Shown: positions 54,154-63,806, counted from the first letter of the stretch. The stretch: DNA of 64,000 nucleotides from Actinomadura macrotermitis (GCF_009604375.1 NZ_WEGH01000001.1:1302001-1366000), one strand, 5' to 3'. A program made the numbers and translations. Notes: a model not told the origin generated them from the sequence alone.

Positions 54154-54922
54154 ACTTGGCCTTGCCGGGGCCCTCCTCGACGAAGCTCTTCATCGCGTTC
54201 TTCTGGTCCTCGGTGGCGAACAGGGCCGCGAACTGGACCCGCTCGATCTCCAGGCCGGTGGCCAGGTCGACCTCCAGGCCGTTGTCGATGGCCTGCTTGG
54301 CGGCGCGCAGCGCGACGGCCGGGCCGCCGACGAACGTGGCCGCCCACTTCTTCGCCTCGGCGTAGACGTCGGCGTCGGGGACGACCCGGTCCACCAGCCC
54401 GATCAGCAGCGCCTCGGCCGACCTGACGTGCCGCCCCGAGAAGATCAGGTCCTTGGCCTTGGCCGGGCCGATCAGCCGGGCCAGGCGCTGGGTGCCGCCC
54501 GCGCCGGGGATGATGCCGAGCTGGATCTCCGGCTGCCCCACCTTGGCGCCCTCGCCGGCCACCCGGAAGTCGGCGGTGAGCGCCACCTCCAGGCCGCCGC
54601 CGAGCGCGTACCCGGTGATCGCCGCGATGACGGGCTTGGGGATCGCGGCGAGGGCCTTGGTGAAGTCCTGCAGCAGCCGCGAGTGCCCCGCCGACATCTC
54701 GGCATAGGACATCGGGGCCATCTCCTTGATGTCGGCGCCCGCCGCGAAGACCCGCTCGCCGCCGTACAGGACGACCGCGCCCACGGTGTCGTCCTCGCCC
54801 ACCTGCCGCGCCGCCTCGATCAGCTCCCGCTGCATCTGCGCGTCGAGCGCGTTCATCTTCGGCCGGTCCAGCCGGATCGTCGCGACGCCGTCCTCTACTT
54901 CGACCCGCACGAACTCGCCCAC
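54140..54922 (-). CDS. Enoyl-CoA hydratase
   Basis: 260 residues of the crotonase fold. Both catalytic Glu positions are present: GGGLEVALTAD and GQPEIQLGIIPGAGGTQRL. The oxyanion loop is FAAGADIKEM. Hydrates trans-2-enoyl-CoA in fatty-acid beta-oxidation. The GTG at 54922 follows GAGGAGG. No other beta-oxidation gene is adjacent; etfBA lies 11.8 kb away. Confidence 0.93.
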   Translation of the reverse strand: MGEFVRVEVEDGVATIRLDRPKMNALDAQMQRELIEAARQVGEDDTVGAVVLYGGERVFAAGADIKEMAPMSYAEMSAGHSRLLQDFTKALAAIPKPVIAAITGYALGGGLEVALTADFRVAGEGAKVGQPEIQLGIIPGAGGTQRLARLIGPAKAKDLIFSGRHVRSAEALLIGLVDRVVPDADVYAEAKKWAATFVGGPAVALRAAKQAIDNGLEVDLATGLEIERVQFAALFATEDQKNAMKSFVEEGPGKAKFTGR

Positions 54923-54972
54923 GAAAGCCTCCTCAAAGCAGGAACAACGACTCCCGAGACTAACGAGCCCGA

Positions 54973-55518
54973 TCAGGGGCGCCGGCCCTGGCCGGGCGGC
55001 GCCCAGACGGGGCGGCCGAGCGGGGCCGGCTTCGGCCTGCGCAGCGCGACGACCGCGGTCAGGCCGCCCGCCACGACGGGCACGACCAGGACCGACACCC
55101 AGTTCACCAGCGTGTAGACGTGGTACTGAGTGATCGAAATGCGGAAAGCGTTCGCGATCCCCTGACCGCTGAACCCGGTGAGGTGACCGGACGTCAGCGA
55201 ACCCGCCCGCTCGGCGACGAGCGCCACGAGGGCGGCGGCGACGGGCGCGGCGGGCCCCTTGGCCTTGGCGATCAGGAAGACCGCGGCCATGGCCGCGCCG
55301 AGGACGACCGCGCAGACCAGCCTGGCGGCATCGAGCACCAGGATGAGGCCGCCGGCCGCCGAGCTCACCGCGTGCGACAGCACGGCGAGCACGAACGCGA
55401 GGGCGACGGTGACGGCGCCGCCGATGAGCGACGCGGCGACCAGACGGCCCGGCGAGCCGGACGCGGGGGTTGCGGCGGGGGGCTGGTGCATGGGGTCATT
55501 CAACACTTCGCCCGTCAT
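54973..55518 (-). CDS. Hypothetical membrane protein
   Basis: 181 residues with four predicted membrane helices and a Pro-rich start and end. There is no family I recognise. The loop between helices 3 and 4 (LTSGHLTGFSGQGIANAFRISITQYH) is outside or lumenal if the N-terminus is inside. ATG at 55518 starts the frame; ATG at 55491 (MHQPP) is an alternative, and neither has a clear ribosome site. Confidence 0.6.
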   Translation of the reverse strand: MTGEVLNDPMHQPPAATPASGSPGRLVAASLIGGAVTVALAFVLAVLSHAVSSAAGGLILVLDAARLVCAVVLGAAMAAVFLIAKAKGPAAPVAAALVALVAERAGSLTSGHLTGFSGQGIANAFRISITQYHVYTLVNWVSVLVVPVVAGGLTAVVALRRPKPAPLGRPVWAPPGQGRRP

Positions 55519-55541
55519 TCCGGGCGACCCGTCCGGCGCGG

Positions 55542-56216
55542 TCAGTTCGTGGCGATGCCGGCGACGATGTTGACGGTCATGGCGAGGATGACCGTTCCGA
55601 AGGCGTAGGACAGCAGCGTGTGGCGCAGCACCACCGCGCGGATCTCGGTGCTGGAGACGTTCGTGTCCGACACCTGGTAGGCCATGCCCAGGTTGTAGCT
55701 GAAGTAGAAGAAGTCGCGGTACGACGGCGGGTCGTCGCTGTTGAAGTCGATCCCGCCCACGGGATGCCGGTAGTAGAGGTAGGCGTAGCGGACGGCGTAC
55801 ATCAGATGCAGCATCGCCCAGCTCATGAAGATGGCGAGCAGGCCGGCCACCACGGCCGGTTTGCGGTCATGCTGGTCGTGGATCAGGAGCACCGTGATGA
55901 TCGCGGCGAGGCTCACCAGCGCCTCCAGGACGACGATCGTCTCCTCGAGGAGCGGCTTGAAGTCGTCGCGGCGCGCGTGGGCCCGGGTGCGCTCGGCGGT
56001 CATCGGCCAGAACAGCAGCACGCCGCCGAGGGCGAACACCCCCGCCTGCGCGGCGATCCCGGACAGCAGCCCCAGGGCGGGGTCCACCGTCAGGCCGACC
56101 ACCAGGAAGACGACGACGCCGAGCAGGACGGCGACCGCCCGCCGGGCCCGCACGGACGGGAGCATCATCGCGGCGTCGCCCGCCGCGCGGGCCCGGGGCG
56201 TCCGGTCACCGAACAC
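55542..56216 (-). CDS. DUF1345 membrane protein
   Basis: 224 residues with about five or six membrane helices. The segments MSWAMLHLMYAVRYAYLYY, YRDFFYFSYNLGMAYQVSDTNV and LRHTLLSYAFGTVILAMTVN are characteristic of DUF1345. Function unknown. GTG at 56216 begins the frame but has no ribosome site; ATG at 56168 is an alternative. It lies 23 bases before the four-helix protein gene, so the two may form an operon. Confidence 0.85.
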   Translation of the reverse strand: MFGDRTPRARAAGDAAMMLPSVRARRAVAVLLGVVVFLVVGLTVDPALGLLSGIAAQAGVFALGGVLLFWPMTAERTRAHARRDDFKPLLEETIVVLEALVSLAAIITVLLIHDQHDRKPAVVAGLLAIFMSWAMLHLMYAVRYAYLYYRHPVGGIDFNSDDPPSYRDFFYFSYNLGMAYQVSDTNVSSTEIRAVVLRHTLLSYAFGTVILAMTVNIVAGIATN

Positions 56217-56468
56217 GAGTGCGCCATCGGAACCGCTCCACTTCTGTCCGGCGAACGATCAATGCGGGCACGGCCAGGATAAGTCGGCCGATCGGCGCCC
56301 CGCCGAATGCCCCTCTGGTGTGTTCCGTTTCGCCGCACCCCCGTTTCTGCATATCGCCATGAATAACCTCAATCGCCATTCCGGGGAGCGGGTACCGCGA
56401 CCGCGCCGCACTGTCGGAGGGCACTGGTAGCTTCGGATGCCGTCGGTTCACTGGGGGGAGTCCACGTC

Positions 56469-59400
56469 ATGCTCGTCGCGCACGCCACCTGGCACGGCGG
56501 CGCCCTCTGCCTGTGGGCCGAACGCACCGGCCCCCGCACCCCCGACGCCGACGCGCACCCCTTCGCCACCTGCGACTTCACCGGCACCTCCTACGAGCCG
56601 CTGCTCGGCGGCGCCTTCCGCGTCACGCTGCCGCTCGCGCTGCCGACGCACGGCGACCACCCGCAGCCGTCGGCCGAGCTCGGCCCCGAGCCCTACGACG
56701 GCCCGGTGGAGCTGCGCGTCTGGCGGGTGCCCGCGCTCGTCTTGGACCCCTTCGCCGCGATGGCGCTGCTGCAGGCCGCCGAGCACAGCGGCGACGTCAT
56801 CGCGGGCACCGACCTGCGCTACCTCTGCCTGCTCGCCGACGAGGCCGCGCACCTGGCCCGGCGCGGGCAGGTGCTGCCCGCCCTGGTGCGCGAGGACGGC
56901 GACCTCGTCGCCCGCTGGCGGCCCGTGCTGGACGACCCGGCCCGGCTGCGCGCCCTCGTCCAGGCCATGCCCGCCGCCTGCCGCGCCGCCGAGGGCGGCC
57001 GGCCCGCCGCGGCGGTGCTGCGCGAGGCGCTGGACGGCCTCGTCGACACCGCGGTGCGCGGCGTCGTCCCGCACCCGCTGCTGCCCGAGCGCAAGGGCCG
57101 CGCCCCCGAGCGGCTCCCCCTCGCCGAGCGCTGGGTGGCGGCCCTCACCGGCCCGGACGCCGCCGTCCCCCGCGAGCCCCGCGACGACCCCGACGAGCTG
57201 ATCGCCGAGCTGGACGCCTGGGCCGCCGCGTCCCGCCGCCCCGCCGGCCCGCTGCGCGTCTGCTTCCGCCTCGCCGAGCCCGGCGCCGAGGAGTTCGGCG
57301 AGACCGAGACCGAGGAGGCCGAGGACGGCGACCTGTGGCGGGTGGAGTTCGCCCTGCAGGGCACCGACGACCCGAGCCTCTACGTCCCGGCCGCCATGAT
57401 GTGGGCGGGCGAGGCGCCCTCCGTCGAGAACGCCGAGGAGACGCTGCTGACGGGCCTCGGCCGGGCGCTGCGCCTGTTCCCCGACATGGCCCCCGCCCTG
57501 GACACCGCCACCCCGCACGAGCTGCCGCTCGACACCGCCGGGGCGTTCCGCTTCCTGCGGCAGGCCGCGCCGATGCTGGCGGCGGCCGGGTTCGGCGTGC
57601 TGCTCCCCCAGTGGGCCGGCAAGGCCAGGCTCGGCATGCGCTTCACCACCCGCGCCGACCCCGACGAGGGCGCGGGCGCCGCCGCGTCGTCGGGCTTCGA
57701 CCTCAAGGGCATGGTCCGCTTCCGCTGGGACCTGGCGATCGGCGACGAGACCGTCGACGAGGAGGAGCTGGCCGAGCTGGCCCGGCTGAAGACGCCGCTG
57801 GTCCGGCTGCGCGGCCAGTGGGTCGAGCTCGACGAGGAGCAGCTCGAGGCGGCCCTGGACTTCCTGCGCCGCCCCCGCACCGGCACGATGACCGCCGCCC
57901 AGGCCATCCGCGCCGTCATCCACGCCGGCGAGAAGGCCCTCCCCCTCACCGATGTCGATGCCGACGGCGTCTTCGGCGACCTGCTCTCCGGCCGCGCCGA
58001 CCGCGCCCTCACCCCGCTCGCCACGCCCGAGGACCTGGACGCCCGGCTGCGCCCCTACCAGGAGCGCGGCCTGGCCTGGCTGGCGTTCATGGACGGTCTG
58101 GGGCTCGGTGCCCTGCTCGCCGACGACATGGGGCTCGGTAAGACGATCTCGGTCCTGTCCCTTCTGCTGCATGAGCGGGAGAACGGCGCGGCGCCCGATC
58201 CCACCCTCGCCGTCCTGCCGATGTCGCTGGTGGGGAACTGGCAGCGGGAGGCCGCCCGGTTCGCGCCGAAGCTGCGCGTCTACGTGCACCACGGCACCGG
58301 GCGGCACCGCGACGACGACCTGGTCGCGGCGGCGCGGAGCGCCGACCTGGTCCTCACCACCTACGGCACCGCCGCGCGCGACGCCGAGATGCTCGCGCGC
58401 GTCGGCTGGGGCCGGGTCGTCTGCGACGAGGCGCAGGCCCTGAAGAACAGCGGGACGCGGCAGGCGCGGGCGGTGCGGAGCATCCCGGCGCGGACCCGGA
58501 TCGCGATGACCGGCACGCCGGTGGAGAACCACCTGACCGAGCTGTGGTCGATCATGGAGTTCGCCAATCCCGGGCTGCTCGGCCCGCGCGCGCAGTTCCG
58601 GGAGCGGTTCGCGGTGCCGATCGAGCGCGAGGGCGACGAGCGGGCCGCGATGGCGCTGAAGCGGGCGACGCAGCCGTTCGTGCTGCGCCGCCTGAAGACC
58701 GACCGGTCGATCATCTCGGACCTGCCGGAGAAGCAGGAGATCAAGGTCTACTGCAACCTGACCACCGAGCAGGCGTCGCTGTACCGGGCGACGCTGGACG
58801 ACATGCTCGCCCAGATCGCCGAGGCCGACGACAAGCAGCGGCGCGGCCTGGTCCTGTCGACCATGGCCAAGCTGAAGCAGGTCTGCAACCATCCGGCGCA
58901 CCTGCTGAAGGACGGCTCTCGGCTGCCCGGCCGGTCGGGGAAGCTGGAGCGGCTGGAGGAGATCTGCGCCGAGGTGACCGGGCAGGGCGAGAAGGCGCTG
59001 GTGTTCACCCAGTACGCCGAGTTCGGCTCGATGCTCCAGCCCTACCTGGCGGCGCGGCTGGAGCGGCCCGTCCTGTGGCTGCACGGCGGCACGTCCAAGC
59101 AGGCCCGCGACGACCTGGTGCAGCACTTCCAGAGCGACCCCGGGCCGGCGGTGTTCCTGCTGTCGCTGAAGGCGGCCGGGACGGGCCTCACGCTGACCGC
59201 CGCCAACCACGTCGTGCACCTGGACCGGTGGTGGAACCCGGCGGTGGAGGACCAGGCGACCGACCGGGCGTTCCGCATCGGGCAGACCAGGAACGTGCAG
59301 GTCCGCAAGTTCATCTGCGTCGGCACGATGGAGGAGCGGGTGGACGAGATGATCGAGCGCAAGAAGGCCCTCGCCGAGTCGATCGTCGGCACCGGCGAGG

Positions 59401-59474
59401 AGTGGCTGGCCGACCTGTCGGTGGCCGAGCTGCGCGACGTGCTGCGGCTGTCGCCGGAGGCGGTGAGCGAATGA
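56469..59474 (+). CDS. SNF2-family DEAD/DEAH helicase
   Basis: 1001 residues. The N-terminal half has the SNF2-associated region with RFRWDLAIGDETVDEEELAELARLKTPLVRLRGQWVEL. The helicase core has Walker A DDMGLGKTISVLS, DEAQ box VVCDEAQALKN, motif III MTGTPVENHLTELWSIMEF, motif V-like GTGLTLTAANHVVHLDRWWNPAVEDQATDRAFRIGQTR (motif VI). All ATPase motifs are complete. It acts as a DNA translocase. GGGGGGAG precedes the ATG. Its stop overlaps the SWIM gene by 4 bases. Confidence 0.95.
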   Translation: MLVAHATWHGGALCLWAERTGPRTPDADAHPFATCDFTGTSYEPLLGGAFRVTLPLALPTHGDHPQPSAELGPEPYDGPVELRVWRVPALVLDPFAAMALLQAAEHSGDVIAGTDLRYLCLLADEAAHLARRGQVLPALVREDGDLVARWRPVLDDPARLRALVQAMPAACRAAEGGRPAAAVLREALDGLVDTAVRGVVPHPLLPERKGRAPERLPLAERWVAALTGPDAAVPREPRDDPDELIAELDAWAAASRRPAGPLRVCFRLAEPGAEEFGETETEEAEDGDLWRVEFALQGTDDPSLYVPAAMMWAGEAPSVENAEETLLTGLGRALRLFPDMAPALDTATPHELPLDTAGAFRFLRQAAPMLAAAGFGVLLPQWAGKARLGMRFTTRADPDEGAGAAASSGFDLKGMVRFRWDLAIGDETVDEEELAELARLKTPLVRLRGQWVELDEEQLEAALDFLRRPRTGTMTAAQAIRAVIHAGEKALPLTDVDADGVFGDLLSGRADRALTPLATPEDLDARLRPYQERGLAWLAFMDGLGLGALLADDMGLGKTISVLSLLLHERENGAAPDPTLAVLPMSLVGNWQREAARFAPKLRVYVHHGTGRHRDDDLVAAARSADLVLTTYGTAARDAEMLARVGWGRVVCDEAQALKNSGTRQARAVRSIPARTRIAMTGTPVENHLTELWSIMEFANPGLLGPRAQFRERFAVPIEREGDERAAMALKRATQPFVLRRLKTDRSIISDLPEKQEIKVYCNLTTEQASLYRATLDDMLAQIAEADDKQRRGLVLSTMAKLKQVCNHPAHLLKDGSRLPGRSGKLERLEEICAEVTGQGEKALVFTQYAEFGSMLQPYLAARLERPVLWLHGGTSKQARDDLVQHFQSDPGPAVFLLSLKAAGTGLTLTAANHVVHLDRWWNPAVEDQATDRAFRIGQTRNVQVRKFICVGTMEERVDEMIERKKALAESIVGTGEEWLADLSVAELRDVLRLSPEAVSE

Positions 59475-60184
59475 CGATGGAGCACTGGTGGTCGCGGCGG
59501 TTCCTCGGCATGGTCGGGTCGTTCGCCGACCCGGAACGGCTGCGCGACCGGCAGGGCGCGATCACCGAGCTGCGCGTCGCGCCCTACGAGGTGACGGCCA
59601 AGGTCCGCGACGGCGGCGAGCGGCACGAGGTGGCGATCGGCATCGACGCCATCGGCGAGGAGGGCTGGCGGGTCGCCGAGGCCGCGCTGGCGGCCAAGGC
59701 GGTGTTCCGGGCGCGGCTGCTGGCCGGGGAGATGCCGCCGGAGATCGAGCTGGTGTTCGCCGAGTCGGGGCTGTCGCTGTTCCCGGCGTCGGCGGGCGCG
59801 CTGCACCTGATGTGCAGCTGCGACGACTGGGGCGACCCGTGCCCGCACGGCGCGACGGTGCTGCACGAGCTGGCGCGGGCGTTCGACAACGACCCGTTCC
59901 TGATCCTGGAGTGGAACGGCCGGCCCCGCGACCTGCTGCTGACCGCGCTGCGGCGCGCTCCCGAGGCGGCGCCCGACCCGTTCGAGGTCGAGGAGGAGCC
60001 GCTCACCGCCGACGGGTTCTGGACGCCGCCGTCCGGCCTGGCCCGGCTGCGCGAGCGGCCCGCCGCGCCGCCGGTGCCGCCCGGCTTCGTGCTGGAGCTG
60101 GCGACGCCGCCGCCGGTGAAGGTCCGCCGCCGCGACCTGGTCGACGTCCTCGCCCCGGCCTACGAGGCGCTGGCGGAGGAGTGA
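59471..60184 (+). CDS. SWIM zinc-finger protein
   Basis: 237 residues. The zinc finger CSCDDWGDPCPHGATVLH (C-x-C-x6-C-x-H) is a SWIM domain, around residues 115-132. The rest is acidic and helical. In many actinobacteria such proteins are coded directly after the SNF2 helicase and are presumed to bind DNA or protein with it. The ATG overlaps the helicase stop by 4 bases, so the two are translated together. Confidence 0.9.
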   Translation: MTMEHWWSRRFLGMVGSFADPERLRDRQGAITELRVAPYEVTAKVRDGGERHEVAIGIDAIGEEGWRVAEAALAAKAVFRARLLAGEMPPEIELVFAESGLSLFPASAGALHLMCSCDDWGDPCPHGATVLHELARAFDNDPFLILEWNGRPRDLLLTALRRAPEAAPDPFEVEEEPLTADGFWTPPSGLARLRERPAAPPVPPGFVLELATPPPVKVRRRDLVDVLAPAYEALAEE

Positions 60185-60188
60185 TCGG

Positions 60189-61031
60189 TCAGCCGTAGTG
60201 GCGGCCGGTGCAGCCGACGTCGCCCGCGATGGTGGCGCAGACACCGAGCAGCCCGACGATCTGGGTGTAGTCATCGGTGGTGAACTCGGTGGTGCGCGGC
60301 CCGACGAGCTCCACGCCCGGGATGACCGCGCAGGACTGGGCGATGGCGGTGGCGTTCCACTCCACGCGCAGCGTGTAGGGCGGGTCGACCTCGCACGTCC
60401 GCCAGTTCGCCACCTCGCTCAGCGCGTCCCGGCCCGCCTCGTAGATCATCTGCTGGGCCCGGGCCGGCGGGACGAGCGCGGCGGCGTACCGGTCGCTGCC
60501 GGTCTTCACCGCGACCGCCGGCACGTCGCCGAGCACCTCGCGCGCCTCGGCGCAGGCCGCCGCGTCGCCGGTGACGAGCGCGACGGGCACGCCGAGCGTC
60601 CCGGCATAGGCCGCCATCAGCAGGATCTCCCCGGCGATCCGGCCGTTGAGGTGCACGTTGTGGATCTCGCGGCCCATCCAGGTGTGGTTCAGCACGCCGC
60701 GCGCCGTCCCGGCCCGCGCGTGGTAGCCGACGTACACGGCGGCGTCGAAGGAGGCGTCCAGCCCCTCGGCCATCCGCATCGGCTTGTAGGGTCCGCGCAC
60801 CAGCGTGCAGCGCGGGTCGATCAGGTCGGCCCGCAGGTTGCGGCCGCCGCCGTGCGCGTCGGCGACGACGACCTCGGCGGCGCTCGCGTCGAAGGCGGCC
60901 CGGATCGCGGCGTTCGCGTCGCCGGTCATCAGCTCGCAGCCGCGCTCGTAGCCCCTGCCGCCCGCGCGCATCTCCTCGGGATCGGTGAGCCCGGAGACCC
61001 CCTCCATGTCGACCGAGACGAAGATCTTCAC
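60189..61031 (-). CDS. M55 family D-aminopeptidase (DppA-like)
   Basis: 280 residues. Zinc ligands and catalytic residues of the DppA type: SVDMEGVSG (Asp and Glu), VVADAHGGG, YVGYHARAG and LNHTWMG. The enzyme cleaves D-Ala-containing dipeptides from peptidoglycan turnover. No signal peptide, so cytoplasmic. GTG at 61031 has TAGGAG 8 bases upstream. It is convergent with the SWIM gene. Confidence 0.92.
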   Translation of the reverse strand: MKIFVSVDMEGVSGLTDPEEMRAGGRGYERGCELMTGDANAAIRAAFDASAAEVVVADAHGGGRNLRADLIDPRCTLVRGPYKPMRMAEGLDASFDAAVYVGYHARAGTARGVLNHTWMGREIHNVHLNGRIAGEILLMAAYAGTLGVPVALVTGDAAACAEAREVLGDVPAVAVKTGSDRYAAALVPPARAQQMIYEAGRDALSEVANWRTCEVDPPYTLRVEWNATAIAQSCAVIPGVELVGPRTTEFTTDDYTQIVGLLGVCATIAGDVGCTGRHYG

Positions 61032-61140
61032 GGCGGCTCTCCTACCCGCGCCCGCCCCGCCCCAAAAACCTCTTTCCCGGACGCAACGCCCGGCGGGGTC
61101 CTGGCGGTAGTACCGGCGTAGGACACACGAGGGAGCGCGG

Positions 61141-61632
61141 ATGGCGGACCGGACCGATTTCGGGGAGTACGCGGCACAGCGCTCGTCCCGGTTGCTGCGC
61201 ACCGCGTACCTGCTGTGCCGGGACCGGGCGACCGCCGAGGACCTGGTGCAGACGGCGCTGACCAAGGCGTGGCTGACATGGCACCGCATCGGCGACGACC
61301 CCGACCCCTACGTCTACCGGATCCTGGTCAACACCCACGCGTCGTGGTGGCGCCGCCGGTGGCGCCGCGAGGTCCCGACCGAACGGATGCCGGACGCGCC
61401 CGCCGCGGCCGGGACCGGCGTCGAGGACCGCGACGCGCTCTGGCAGGCCCTCGCCAAGCTCGGCCGCCGCGAACGCGCCGCCGTGGTGCTGCGCTACTAC
61501 GCCGACCTGGAGCACGCCGCGATCGCCGACGTGCTCGGCTGCTCGCCGGTGACGGTGCGCAGCCAGATCAGCCGGGCCCTCGCCAAGCTGCGCGTCGACC
61601 CCACGCTCGTCCCGGTTCGAGAGGAGAGCTGA
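61141..61632 (+). CDS. SigE-family ECF sigma factor
   Basis: 163 residues. Region 2 (AEDLVQTALTKAWLTWHRI) and region 4 (RRERAAVVLRYYADLEHAAIADVLGCSPVTVRSQISRALAKLR) are complete; type SigE of the Streptomyces and Actinomadura group. GGGAG stands 6 bases before the ATG. It is followed after 3 bases by a membrane protein that is probably its regulator. Confidence 0.93.
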   Translation: MADRTDFGEYAAQRSSRLLRTAYLLCRDRATAEDLVQTALTKAWLTWHRIGDDPDPYVYRILVNTHASWWRRRWRREVPTERMPDAPAAAGTGVEDRDALWQALAKLGRRERAAVVLRYYADLEHAAIADVLGCSPVTVRSQISRALAKLRVDPTLVPVREES

Positions 61633-61635
61633 GCC

Positions 61636-62535
61636 ATGCCGTTCACCGAGGAGGACCTGCGGGAGACGCTGGCCGCGCACAGCGCGGGCGAGCACGTCCC
61701 GCCGTCGCTGGCCCCGGCCGCCGTCGCGCGGCGCGCCCGGACGGTCCGGCGGCGGCGCCGGGTCGCGGGCGGCGCGCTGACGGCGGCGGCCGTCGCCGCG
61801 ATCGTGGCCGTGCCGAGCCTGGCGGGACCGGCCGGGCCGCAGCGCGCGCCCGTGCTCGCCGCACCGGCCGCGACGCTCGATCCGACCATCTTCCAGACAC
61901 CTGGCATCGAACTCATGATCCTCCGGGACCCGGCCGACATCGCCAAGGAGTCCCAGTACGTGGTCACCGGAACGGTGGAGGGCTTCGCGCCCCGCTCCCC
62001 GGTCTCCGCCAAGGACGTGTCCGTGGTGATGCGCGTCCGCGTGGAGACCTGGGTGAAGGGCCGTCCCACCCCGGACGGGCGCCTCTACGTCGGTGTGGGC
62101 GGAGGCGACCGGAGCAAGACGCCCGAACGCTTCGCCCGCGCGGTCCCCGCCGGAAGCCGCCTCATGCTGTTCCTCCCCAAGTCCCGCACCCAACTGCTCG
62201 ACGTCGACACGGGCCATCTCCTCCTTCCGATAGGCGGCTCCCAGAGCACCTACTTCGAGAAGGCGGACGGCCACCTGGTCGGCACGAACGGCGCTGAGCC
62301 CTCACCCGCGTTCGATCCCGGCGGCAGGTGGACCCTCCCCCTGCTCATCGCGGCCATTCGGCCAGAGCAGTGTGGGAGCACGCCCCTCATGGACAAGGAG
62401 AGGTGCCTTCGTGCTCTTCTCATCCAGTCGAGCGCGTTGCAGGACTGCGTCAACATCGCCACCGGCAAGGCGGATCACAGATCCGCTGCTCAGCTGCGCC
62501 GGCTGCTGAGCGCTTGTGCCCGCAAGGGCGGTTGA
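61636..62535 (+). CDS. Membrane partner of SigE-like sigma factor (putative anti-sigma)
   Basis: 299 residues: short cytoplasmic part (1-42) with a basic RRARTVRRRRR stretch, one membrane helix (about 44-62) and a large outer domain of about 230 residues with two or more cysteines near the end. There is no zinc-type HxxxCxxC anti-sigma motif. The position directly after sigma-factor gene suggests a regulatory partner, and the RRRR segment beside the helix could contact the sigma factor. The outer domain is unrecognised. Confidence 0.65.
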   Translation: MPFTEEDLRETLAAHSAGEHVPPSLAPAAVARRARTVRRRRRVAGGALTAAAVAAIVAVPSLAGPAGPQRAPVLAAPAATLDPTIFQTPGIELMILRDPADIAKESQYVVTGTVEGFAPRSPVSAKDVSVVMRVRVETWVKGRPTPDGRLYVGVGGGDRSKTPERFARAVPAGSRLMLFLPKSRTQLLDVDTGHLLLPIGGSQSTYFEKADGHLVGTNGAEPSPAFDPGGRWTLPLLIAAIRPEQCGSTPLMDKERCLRALLIQSSALQDCVNIATGKADHRSAAQLRRLLSACARKGG

Positions 62536-62598
62536 CCAGGCCCCTTACCAAGAGGACAGGCGCGCGCTACGGTGACCTCGATCTTGGAGGTCCCCCCG

Positions 62599-63720
62599 AT
62601 GCGCCGTCTTCTCGCCGCAGGCAGTGCCCTGCTCTCCAGCACCCTCGTGCTCTCCCCCGCCGCCGCGCAGGCCGCCGCGCCGAAACCCGGCACGGTCACC
62701 TCGGTGACGCCGCTGCCCGCGAACCTGTGGCTGCCCGGCACCGGCTCCGCCCAGCGGGTCACCTACACCACGACCGGCCCGGACGGGAAGGCCGCGCCGA
62801 GCACCGGCGCGGTGTTCGTCCCGAAGGGAACGCCGCCGCGCGGCGGGTGGCCGGTGCTGTCGTGGACGCACGGGACGGTCGGCATCGGCGACGCGTGCGC
62901 GCCGTCCACCGCCGGCCGCTCCGAGCGTGACATCACCTACCTGACCAAGTGGATGGCGCAGGGGTACGCGATCGTCGCGTCCGACTACGCCGGTCTCGGC
63001 ACGCCCGGCGTGCACCCCTACCTCGATGGGAAGACCGCCGCGTACTCGGCGGTCGACATGGTGCGGGCGGCGCGCGGCCTGAACCGGTCGCTGGCGTCCA
63101 AGTGGGTGGTGATCGGGCAGTCGCAGGGCGGCCAGGCCGCGCTGTTCACCGCGAACCTGGCCACCAGGTACGCGCCCGAGCTGGACTTCCGGGGCGCGGT
63201 CGCGACCGGCCCGCCGTCCAATCTGGAGGGGATCGTCTCGCTCGCCGGTCCCTACATCCCCAAGCTGCCGCTCGCCGATCTGACCGGGTACACGGCCTAC
63301 ATCCTGGCCGGCCTGAAGGCCGCGCGGCCGGGGCTCGGCGTGGACGGCTACCTGACGCCGCTCGGCCGGCAGGTCGTCAAGGACGCCGAGACGCTCTGCT
63401 ACGCCGACATGGTGAAGCGCACCGAGGGCATCGGCATCGGGCAGCTGCTCGCCAGGCCGCTGTTCGACGCGAAGTTCTTCGACCAGCTCCGCAGCGTCAT
63501 GCAGGTGCCGGTGAAGGGCTACGACCGGCCGTTCTACATCGCGCAGGGCATGGTCGACACGACGGTGCCGATCCCGCTGACGCTGAAGCTCGTCGCCGAC
63601 CTGAAGGCGAACCGGCAGCCGGTGACGTTCAAGGCGTACCCGGGCGCCGGGCACAGCGAGAACATGGCGGCCTCGCTGCCCGACACCACCAGGTTCGTCG
63701 CGGCCCTGTTCACGCGGTAG
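62599..63720 (+). CDS. Secreted lipase (alpha/beta hydrolase)
   Basis: 373 residues. Signal peptide with AAAQAAA (about residue 25). The nucleophile is in GQSQGGQAALF, the acid in GMVDTTVPI and the His in PGAGHSENM; the lid region ITYLTKWMAQGYAIVASDYAGLGT is typical of the secretory lipase (LIP) family. The ATG at 62599 has GGAGG 8 bases upstream; an in-frame ATG at 62572 lacks it. Confidence 0.92.
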   Translation: MRRLLAAGSALLSSTLVLSPAAAQAAAPKPGTVTSVTPLPANLWLPGTGSAQRVTYTTTGPDGKAAPSTGAVFVPKGTPPRGGWPVLSWTHGTVGIGDACAPSTAGRSERDITYLTKWMAQGYAIVASDYAGLGTPGVHPYLDGKTAAYSAVDMVRAARGLNRSLASKWVVIGQSQGGQAALFTANLATRYAPELDFRGAVATGPPSNLEGIVSLAGPYIPKLPLADLTGYTAYILAGLKAARPGLGVDGYLTPLGRQVVKDAETLCYADMVKRTEGIGIGQLLARPLFDAKFFDQLRSVMQVPVKGYDRPFYIAQGMVDTTVPIPLTLKLVADLKANRQPVTFKAYPGAGHSENMAASLPDTTRFVAALFTR

Positions 63721-63735
63721 ATCCCGCGCTCCGCG

Positions 63736-63766
63736 AGAGCCCGCCGGCCCCTGGCCGGCGGGCTCT
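63736..63766 (+). terminator. Terminator after the lipase gene
   Basis: Perfect 14-base stem (63736-63749 with 63753-63766) and a 3-base loop, 16 bases after the lipase stop. Confidence 0.8.
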
Positions 63767-63790
63767 TCGCTTGTGCCCCCACAACAGGAT

Positions 63791-63806
63791 GTAGTACAAC
63801 TACTAT
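63791..63806 (+). promoter_or_regulatory. Promoter/operator of the XRE gene
   Basis: Dyad GTAGT-ACA-ACTAC (63791-63803) overlapping TACTAT (63801-63806), a good -10 box. Similar repeats are common ahead of self-regulated XRE genes. A -35 box is not clear. Confidence 0.5.
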
